Below, piece by piece: positions 8,578 to 14,721 of a stretch of 64,000 bases of DNA (position 1 is its first letter; every line of letters starts with the position of its first letter). Location: assembly GCF_900109705.1 (NCBI RefSeq), contig NZ_FOAI01000006.1, forward strand, positions 1-64,000, given 5' to 3'. The translations under genes were made by a program, and so were the position numbers. Source of the stretch: Roseivivax marinus. Its GTDB lineage: Bacteria; Pseudomonadota; Alphaproteobacteria; Rhodobacterales; Rhodobacteraceae. The notes below the pieces were generated by a model. That model ran no database searches, had not been told where the DNA came from, and saw only the letters and a program-made list of their open reading frames with translations.

Positions 8578-9888
8578 TCAGCGTCCCGGCAACCACAGCG
8601 CCAGCTGTGGGAACGCCACCAGCAGCGCCACCAGGAGAAGCGAGCAGCCGATGAACGGGAACGCCGCGCCGTAGATGTCGCGCATGGTGGTGCCCGGGGG
8701 CGCCACGCCCTTCATCACGAAGAGCAGCAACCCGAAGGGCGGCGTGGTAAAGCTGATCTCCAGCGCCAGCAGCATCACCAGCCCGAACCACACAGGATCG
8801 AAACCCAGCGACTGCGCCAGCGGAAAGAAGATCGGCACAGTCAGCAGCATGATCGAGATCTGCTCCATGAACATGCCCAGAAGCAGCAGCACCGCGAACA
8901 TCACGCAAAGCATCGCCAGTGCCGAAAGCTCGAACCCGGTCGCCCAGTCGATCAGTCCCGACGAGGCGCCCGAGAACGCCAGAAGCTGGCTGAACGTGGC
9001 GGAGCCAAAGACGATCAGGTAGGCCATCAGCGTGACCTTGAGCGCGCCCCGGATCGATTCCACCAGCGACTCCCATGTCAGGCCCCGGAAGATCGCGGCG
9101 AGGATCAGCACCCCGAGCGCCCCGAAGGCCGCGGCCTCCGACGGCGTGAAGACGCCGCCGATCATGCCCGCGACGGTCAGGACCATCACCGACAGCATCG
9201 GCACCACGTCGCGCATCACGAGCTTCAACTTCTCGCCGAGCGACATGTAGGGCACCTCGTAGGCCGGCGCCGCGTCGGGGTCGATCTTGACCTGCAGCCA
9301 GATCGTCGCGACGTAGAGGCCCGCGAGGATCAGGCCCGGCACCACGCCCGCCAGCAGCAGCGCCCCCACGTCCACGCGGGCAAGCGTTGCCAGCAGCACC
9401 GCCAGCGCAGAGGGCGGGATGATGATGGCAAGGCCGCCGGTCCCGAGGATCGGCCCGATCGACATGTGCCGCTTGTAGCCGCGCTCGATCATCTCGGGCA
9501 CCATCAGCGCGCCCAGAAGGGCGGTGGAGCCCATGGACGAGCCCGACAACGTCGAGAAGCCGGTCCCGCCGATCACGGTGACGTAGGACAGCCGGCCCGG
9601 CAGGCGCCCGAGCAGCTTGTCGATGGCGCCGAACATCCGCGTGCCGAGTCCGGTGAAGAAGAACAGCTCGCCCATCAGCAGGAAGAGCGGGATCGGCACC
9701 AGCGCAAAGCTCGTCACCGCTCCGAAGCCATTGTCGAGCAGCTGGATGATGCCCGCGCCGCCCCCCATGAAGATCCATGCGCCAAGGATGTTGGCCGCGA
9801 GGAAGGCCAGCGCCACAGGCATACCCGTGGCCATCAGCACCATGATCGCGCCCAGCAGAAGGCCGAGCGCTCCGTACCATTCCATCAT
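8578..9888 (-). CDS. dctM: TRAP transporter large permease subunit
   Basis: A 436-residue inner-membrane protein with about 12 hydrophobic segments, typical of DctM in length. Recognisable features are the N-terminal MATGMPVALAFLAANI segment, the GSSMGSTALLGALMVPEM region (about 125-142) and TGGLAIIIPPSALAVLLA (about 161-178). DctM is the sodium-driven translocation subunit that receives substrate from the periplasmic DctP. The ATG at 9888 overlaps the dctQ stop (ATGA), indicating coupled translation. As last gene of the GntR-led operon it is expected to import the substrate of the hyu/leuCD pathway, most likely a carboxylate. Confidence 0.93.
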   Translation of the reverse strand: MMEWYGALGLLLGAIMVLMATGMPVALAFLAANILGAWIFMGGGAGIIQLLDNGFGAVTSFALVPIPLFLLMGELFFFTGLGTRMFGAIDKLLGRLPGRLSYVTVIGGTGFSTLSGSSMGSTALLGALMVPEMIERGYKRHMSIGPILGTGGLAIIIPPSALAVLLATLARVDVGALLLAGVVPGLILAGLYVATIWLQVKIDPDAAPAYEVPYMSLGEKLKLVMRDVVPMLSVMVLTVAGMIGGVFTPSEAAAFGALGVLILAAIFRGLTWESLVESIRGALKVTLMAYLIVFGSATFSQLLAFSGASSGLIDWATGFELSALAMLCVMFAVLLLLGMFMEQISIMLLTVPIFFPLAQSLGFDPVWFGLVMLLALEISFTTPPFGLLLFVMKGVAPPGTTMRDIYGAAFPFIGCSLLLVALLVAFPQLALWLPGR

Positions 9889-10391
9889 TCGTGCACCCCC
9901 GCCTCGCCGGAATGCATCAGCTCCTCGCCGAACACGAAGCGCCCGAATTCGATCGCCATCAGCGTGAAGCTGATCGGGAACGCGATGGTCAGGATCCACT
10001 TCGGGGTGAAGTAGGCGCGCACGTCGAAGTCGCTGCGGACGACGTTGGTCCAGAAGAGCTCCGCCCCTTTCCAGGCCAGGATCGCCGAGATCAGCACACA
10101 GGCGGCCGCGACCGCGCGACTGACCGCAGCCTGTCCCCCCGGCGGCAGCGCCGAGGTCAGAAGCTCGATGTGGACATGGCCCTTCTCGCGCACGAGCCAG
10201 GGCGCGCCCGGCATCGTCATGTAGAGCAGCGCGTATTCGGACGAGGTGAAGAGCCAGGCGTAGGGTTGCAGCCCGAGGTTTCGCAGCGTGACCGAGATCA
10301 CGATGGACACCATCAGCCACAGAAGCATGGCGCCCGCGACGATCGCCATCAGAGTGACGAAGCCGTCATAGGCGCGGCGCAGAGATCGCAT
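9885..10391 (-). CDS. dctQ: TRAP transporter small permease subunit
   Basis: A 168-residue membrane protein with four predicted transmembrane segments (about residues 10-32, 45-65, 85-108 and 128-150), as usual for DctQ. The chosen ATG (10391) has an AAAGG ribosome binding site 7-8 bases upstream; longer frames to 10463 only add arginine-rich, non-conserved sequence. It stabilises DctM and forms the membrane complex. It overlaps dctM by 4 bases and is separated from dctP by 85 bases containing a strong hairpin. Confidence 0.9.
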   Translation of the reverse strand: MRSLRRAYDGFVTLMAIVAGAMLLWLMVSIVISVTLRNLGLQPYAWLFTSSEYALLYMTMPGAPWLVREKGHVHIELLTSALPPGGQAAVSRAVAAACVLISAILAWKGAELFWTNVVRSDFDVRAYFTPKWILTIAFPISFTLMAIEFGRFVFGEELMHSGEAGVHE

Positions 10392-10426
10392 GAGATCGCC
10401 TTTCGCGCGTGGGGTGGGAAAACGCA

Positions 10427-10461
10427 GGCGGCGCCCCTCCCGGCCGGGACGGGGCGCCGCC
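10427..10461 (-). promoter_or_regulatory. intercistronic hairpin between dctP and dctQ
   Basis: An 11-bp perfect stem (GGCGGCGCCCC / GGGGCGCCGCC) encloses a second palindrome, TCCCGGCCGGGA. It lies between the dctP stop and the dctQ start with no following T-run. Such hairpins commonly protect the upstream mRNA or attenuate read-through, giving more binding protein than permease. Confidence 0.6.
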
Positions 10462-10476
10462 ATTGATGTGTGCCGG

Positions 10477-11493
10477 TTACTCGGCGTCGGCCCCGGGGTC
10501 GTAGAAGTGCTCGATCAGGGCGTCATAGTTTCCGGCCCCCTGCGGCGCCTCCTCCATCAGCCGCTGCATCCGGCCCCAGGTGCGCTCGCGTGCGGCGGCG
10601 AGATACTCGGCCGCGGCCTCGCCCTCGAGCTCGACCACTTCCATGCCCTGCTCGTCGAGCGCGGCGAAATCCTCGTCACGCTTGGCGCGCATTGCCTCGA
10701 CCGAAGACGCCTCGTGCTCGATCGCGACCTCCTGAAGGATCGTCTGCGCCTCTTCCGAGAGGCCCTCCCACGTGTCGAGGTTCACGATCACCCCCAGGTC
10801 GGTGGAGAAGAAGCACGGCTCGATGCGGTAGTTCAGGAAGTCGTTCCATTTCAGGTCGATCAGCCCGATCTGGGTCCAGCCGGTCGCGTCGACCACGCCA
10901 CGCTCGAGCGCCGAGTAGACGTCGGTGGTCGGCAGGTCGATCACCTGCGCGCCGAGATACTCGGTGAAGAAGGCGTTGTAGACCGCGTTGCCGCGCAGCC
11001 GCAGGCCGGAGACGTCGAGATTGCCGTCCTCGTCCAGCTCGGGCTCATTGCGGGTCCAGAGGTTGTAGCAGACCCCGCTGTCGAACCACCCGAGATACTT
11101 AACGCCCATCTTCTCCTGGTGGATCTGGTCGATCAGCTCGATGCCGCCGTTCTCGCGCGTCTCGATGGCGGTGAGGTTCGACGCCACCAGCGCGTCCTTC
11201 TCGGGCACGGTGCCCGCGTAGAACGAGCCGGGCGTATAGACCATGTCCACCACGCCGTTCCGGACCGCCTCGGGCTGCTGGAACATGCCCATTGCCTCGG
11301 GGCCGCCACGGACCTCGATCTGCACGACACCCTCGCCACGCTCGTTCACCTTGTCTACGAACTCGAGGAAGCTCTGGGTGTAGATCAGCGTCTCGGGGAA
11401 GGCATGGACCGCGGTCAGCGTCTCCTGTGCCTGCGCCGCGCTTGCGAGGGTCATGATCCCCGCGAGTGTGCCACCGATGGTCGTCATCTTCAT
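10477..11493 (-). CDS. dctP: TRAP transporter substrate-binding protein
   Basis: A 338-residue periplasmic binding protein of the DctP family. The N-terminus MKMTTIGGTLAGIMTLASAAQA is a signal peptide with probable cleavage after AQA. The chosen ATG has AAGGAG upstream (GACAAGGAGACGACC-ATG). Family features are the region near WTRNEPELDEDGNLDVSGLRLR and the VVDATGWTQIGLIDLKWNDF segment; the Arg of the LRLRG stretch is where family members bind a substrate carboxylate. Position in the same operon as the GntR regulator and LeuCD suggests that it recognises the pathway substrate. Confidence 0.92.
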   Translation of the reverse strand: MKMTTIGGTLAGIMTLASAAQAQETLTAVHAFPETLIYTQSFLEFVDKVNERGEGVVQIEVRGGPEAMGMFQQPEAVRNGVVDMVYTPGSFYAGTVPEKDALVASNLTAIETRENGGIELIDQIHQEKMGVKYLGWFDSGVCYNLWTRNEPELDEDGNLDVSGLRLRGNAVYNAFFTEYLGAQVIDLPTTDVYSALERGVVDATGWTQIGLIDLKWNDFLNYRIEPCFFSTDLGVIVNLDTWEGLSEEAQTILQEVAIEHEASSVEAMRAKRDEDFAALDEQGMEVVELEGEAAAEYLAAARERTWGRMQRLMEEAPQGAGNYDALIEHFYDPGADAE

Positions 11494-11557
11494 GGTCGTC
11501 TCCTTGTCTGTCGCTGCCGTTTTTCGGGGCAGTCGTTGGTTGGATCGGTCCCCGCGG

Positions 11558-12160
11558 TCAGCCCGCGGAGGAGGTGCCGTCCCCGGCCCAGACCCACGGC
11601 GCGTCCGTCGCGCGCCGGTGGCGGTAAGCCGAGATGTCGTCGAGATGCGCACGGGTCAGGTCGATATCGTCCCACCCGTTGATGAGCTTCTGCCGCCAGA
11701 TGTCGGGGATGTCGAAACCGTGGGTCTGCCCGCCAATCGTGAGCGTACCCGCTTCGAGGTCTACGGACGCCTCGGCGGTGCCGTCCCCGAGCGCCTCGAG
11801 AACCTCGGCCGCGTCGCGCACTGCTGCCGGCAGCAGACCGTTGTTTACGGCGTTGCCCGCGAAGATGTCGGCGAAGCTCTCGGCAACGACCACGCGGATG
11901 CCAGCATCGACCAGCGCGTAGACCGCCGCCTCGCGCGAGGAGCCGCTGCCGAAGTTGGGTCCGGCAACGAGAACGGAGGCGTCGGGGTGACGGTCGAGCG
12001 GGAAGTCCGCATCGCCATCACGCAGGTCGGCGAAGAGAAAGCCGCCGTAACCCTCGGCCCGGCTCGCGGACATGAAACGCGCCGGGATGATCTGGTCGGT
12101 GTCCACGTTCGCGCGCGGCAGCGCCACAGCGAGACCCTCGTGCGTCGTCCATCCGGTCAT
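11558..12160 (-). CDS. leuD: LeuD-type hydro-lyase small subunit
   Basis: A 200-residue swivelling-domain subunit of the aconitase superfamily, close to the usual LeuD length. NVDTDQIIPARFM near the N-terminus and GPNFGSGSSREAAVYAL (about residues 66-82) are the diagnostic motifs; the latter contacts substrate. The ATG at 12160 overlaps the leuC stop (ATGA). In biosynthetic context LeuCD isomerises 2-isopropylmalate. Here it sits between a GntR regulator and a TRAP importer, with no leuB or leuA, so a catabolic hydratase role (as in dimethylmaleate, citraconate or homoaconitate-type enzymes) is at least as likely. A housekeeping leuD would then be elsewhere. Confidence 0.85.
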   Translation of the reverse strand: MTGWTTHEGLAVALPRANVDTDQIIPARFMSASRAEGYGGFLFADLRDGDADFPLDRHPDASVLVAGPNFGSGSSREAAVYALVDAGIRVVVAESFADIFAGNAVNNGLLPAAVRDAAEVLEALGDGTAEASVDLEAGTLTIGGQTHGFDIPDIWRQKLINGWDDIDLTRAHLDDISAYRHRRATDAPWVWAGDGTSSAG

Positions 12161-13557
12161 CGGTCGCGTCCCTCCAGAAGCGGGCGGGCGTCGGTGAGCG
12201 TGCCGGTCACGGCCGCCGCGGCGACCATCACCGGGGACATCAGGTGCGTGCGCGCACCCCGCCCCTGTCGCCCGCGAAAGTTGCGGTTTGTCGAGGACGC
12301 GCAGCGCTTGCCCGGCTCCACGATGTCGCCGTTCATGCCGACGCACATGGAGCACCCGGCGGCGACCCATTCGAGGCCGGCATCCGTGAACACCTTGTCG
12401 AGGCCCTCGCGCTCGGCTTGCGCGCGGATCAGCATGGAGCCGGGCGAAACCACTCCGGGCACCTTCGCGCGCCGTCCTTCGAGCACCTTCGCGGCGGCGC
12501 GCAGGTCCTCGATCCGGGCATTGGTGCAGGAGCCGAGGAACACCTGGTCCACCGCGATGCCATCGAGCGGCGCGCCCGGTGTCAGGCCCATGTAATCCAG
12601 CGCTTCGCGCGCCGCTTGCGCCCGTCCGGCGTCGAGCGTGTCGGGATCGGGCACCGTGGCACTGATCGGCGCGGCCTGCTCGGGCGAGGTGCCCCAGGTC
12701 ACGGTGGGTGCGATGCCGGCCGCGTCGATTTCGACCTCGCGGTCGAAGCGCGCGTCCGCGTCCGTGTGCAGGTCTGCCCACGCGGCGAGCGCGCCGTCCC
12801 ATGCATCGCCCTCGGGTGCGAAGGGCCGACCTTTCACGTAGTCGAAGGTTGTCTCGTCCGGGGCCACGAGCCCGAAGCGCGCGCCGCCCTCGATCGAGAG
12901 GTTGCACAGCGTCATGCGCCCCTCCATCGACAATGCCCGCACCGCCTCGCCGGCGTATTCCACCGCGTGGCCGGTGGCCCCGCCGGTGCCGAGCCGCGCG
13001 ATCCAGTGCAGGGCGATGTCCTTGGCGGTCACGCCCGGCCCCAGCGCGCCGTCCACGCGGATTCGCATGGCCTTGGGCCGGCTCGCACGGATCGTCTGCG
13101 TAGCCAGCACGTGCGCCACCTGCGTCGCGCCGATCCCGAAGGCCAGCGCGCCGAAGGCGCCGTGTGTCGAAGTGTGGCTGTCACCGCAATTGATCGAAAG
13201 ACCCGGCAGCGTCAGCCCCTGCTCGGGGCCCAGAACATGCACGATCCCCTGACGCGGATCGCGCAGGCCGAACAGACGGATGCCGTGACGTTCGGTGTTG
13301 GTCTCGAGCCGATCGAGCATCTTGGCGATGTCGGGATTGGCCACCGCGTCGCGGCCGCGCGTGGGCGCGTAGTGATCGGCCACGCCGAAGGTCAGGTCGG
13401 GCTCGGCCACTTCCAGTCCGCGCTCAGCGAGCTTGGCGAAGGCGTGGTGCGACCCCTCGTGCACGAGATGGCGATCCACCCAAAGCAGCGACGTGCCGTC
13501 GGGATCGACACGGACCTCGTGCGCGTCCCAGAGCTTGTCGACCAGCGTGCGGCTCAT
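12157..13557 (-). CDS. leuC: LeuC-type hydro-lyase large subunit (4Fe-4S)
   Basis: A 466-residue large subunit of the isopropylmalate isomerase group, full length for LeuC. Cluster ligands are visible in VFLGSCTNARIEDLRAA (one Cys) and AAGCSMCVGMNGD (two Cys). INCGDSHTSTHGAFGALAFGIG and the GARFGLVAPDETTFDYVKGRPF segment are also family hallmarks. It dehydrates and rehydrates hydroxy-carboxylates together with LeuD. The start at 13557 overlaps the gntR stop, so regulator and enzyme are translated as a coupled unit. Which substrate it uses cannot be read from the sequence; context favours a catabolic paralogue. Confidence 0.87.
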   Translation of the reverse strand: MSRTLVDKLWDAHEVRVDPDGTSLLWVDRHLVHEGSHHAFAKLAERGLEVAEPDLTFGVADHYAPTRGRDAVANPDIAKMLDRLETNTERHGIRLFGLRDPRQGIVHVLGPEQGLTLPGLSINCGDSHTSTHGAFGALAFGIGATQVAHVLATQTIRASRPKAMRIRVDGALGPGVTAKDIALHWIARLGTGGATGHAVEYAGEAVRALSMEGRMTLCNLSIEGGARFGLVAPDETTFDYVKGRPFAPEGDAWDGALAAWADLHTDADARFDREVEIDAAGIAPTVTWGTSPEQAAPISATVPDPDTLDAGRAQAAREALDYMGLTPGAPLDGIAVDQVFLGSCTNARIEDLRAAAKVLEGRRAKVPGVVSPGSMLIRAQAEREGLDKVFTDAGLEWVAAGCSMCVGMNGDIVEPGKRCASSTNRNFRGRQGRGARTHLMSPVMVAAAAVTGTLTDARPLLEGRDR

Positions 13558-14375
13558 GCCTTGCCTCCGTTCCCGTCTTCCATGTCCTCGGCGCTGCGGT
13601 CGCCCACGACCGGCTCCCAGTGGCGCGCGTCGTCCGCCCCCACCCGGGTCAGTGCCATCTCCAGCTTGAATCGGTCGGGTCGGTAGAGGGCCGAAAGATG
13701 CTCGACCACGCGGCCGCGCGCGTCCCGCACCACCCGGCGCAGCGACAGCAGCCCCGACCCGGTCGAGCATTCCAGTGCCTGCGCCACGTCCGGCGAGGCC
13801 AGCGTCGCGCTTACCGTCTGGTGCGCCGAGGCCACCCGCACGCCAGAGCGTTCGAGCAGCTGGTAGAGCGGCGTGTTGGCCAGATCGGCCTCGGAATAGT
13901 TCGCCGCGATGTCTTCGGGCACGTAGGTCGTCAGGTGCGAGAACGGCTGTCCTTCGGCCAGGCGCACGCGGACGGCAGTCTGCACCCGCTCACCCTCGGC
14001 GATCCCCATCTCGCGGGCGACCTGCGCCGGCGGCACGTCGTAGGAGAACGACAGGAGCCGCGCCGAATGCTGGCCCATGCGAACGATCTGCGGGATCAGC
14101 GTGGTGACGTCGGCGGCCATCGCCTCGGTGCCGGGCGCGGCCGAAACACGCGTGCCGCTGCCCGCCCTCCGATCGATCAGCCCGTCGCCCTCGAGCGCAT
14201 CGAGCGCGCGACGGATGGTGACCCGGCTGACCCCGTAGCTTTCGGCGAGGCGCTGCTCTCCGGGCAGAAGCGCTCCGGGACCGTGCACGCCCGACGTGAT
14301 ATCGTCGCGCAGCAGCAGGTAGACCCGGCGGGCCTTTCCGCCTTCGGGAAGCGTGGGGCGCAGGTGATCGCGCAT
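13554..14375 (-). CDS. GntR family transcriptional regulator, HutC/UTRA type
   Basis: A 273-residue regulator. Residues about 15-85 form the winged helix-turn-helix (LLLRDDITSGVHGPGALLPGEQRLAESYGVSRVTIRRALDALEGDGLIDRRAGSGTRV is the extended family pattern, cited here by its parts: LPGEQRLAESYGVSRVTIRR and GSGTRV). Residues about 105-255 form the UTRA effector domain (SHLTTYVPEDIA and LSALYRPDRFKLEM). The ATG at 14375 has GGAGG upstream, whereas the longer frame to 14510 runs through the operator. It heads the operon for LeuCD and the TRAP transporter and probably represses its own promoter and that of the hyu operon through the two 22-bp repeats. The effector is presumably a pathway metabolite. 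Confidence 0.9.
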   Translation of the reverse strand: MRDHLRPTLPEGGKARRVYLLLRDDITSGVHGPGALLPGEQRLAESYGVSRVTIRRALDALEGDGLIDRRAGSGTRVSAAPGTEAMAADVTTLIPQIVRMGQHSARLLSFSYDVPPAQVAREMGIAEGERVQTAVRVRLAEGQPFSHLTTYVPEDIAANYSEADLANTPLYQLLERSGVRVASAHQTVSATLASPDVAQALECSTGSGLLSLRRVVRDARGRVVEHLSALYRPDRFKLEMALTRVGADDARHWEPVVGDRSAEDMEDGNGGKA

Positions 14376-14475
14376 GTATCCTCCGAATATGGGCCGAAGG
14401 TGATCCGGTCCGACGCCACCGTCGACATCGGCGATTGACCGGAGCCTAGCACGATGTTTCCCGAAATGGAAGAAA

Positions 14476-14497
14476 TCTGTATTACAGATAATACAGA
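14476..14497 (-). promoter_or_regulatory. putative GntR-type operator 2 with overlapping -10 box
   Basis: A perfect 8-bp inverted repeat with 6-base spacer, TCTGTATT-ACAGAT-AATACAGA, about 100 bases upstream of the regulator ATG. On the minus strand it begins TCTGTATTAT, the same 10 bases that open operator 1 in the orientation of its own downstream gene. TATTAT would be the -10 box, with TTCCGC about 18 bases upstream as a weak -35. The rest of the 14376-14721 divergent region shows no other clear signal apart from the ribosome binding site GGGAGG at 14712-14717 for the RTX gene. Confidence 0.75.
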
Positions 14498-14721
14498 CAG
14501 ATGCGCCCACGGCGGAACAGGCCCGGCCCGGCCATTGCCGGTGAAACGGGGCGTCCGCCCTGCGCCACGGCTCAACTTATGCCCTAATTCCTGCGCTCGG
14601 ATAAAACCGTAGCTTGCAGGGCTTCTCGTGCCTTTAATTGCGGCGTTCCGACCACGCATCTCATATTTCGCATTCGTGACCGGCACGCATTTTGAAGCAT
14701 CAAGTCATATCGGGAGGTCAC

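Noticed and set aside
8473-10014. A 513-codon plus-strand frame across dctM
   Set aside because: It is rich in Gln, His and Arg, opposite a clear membrane permease, and contains no domain; it is a shadow of dctM codon bias.
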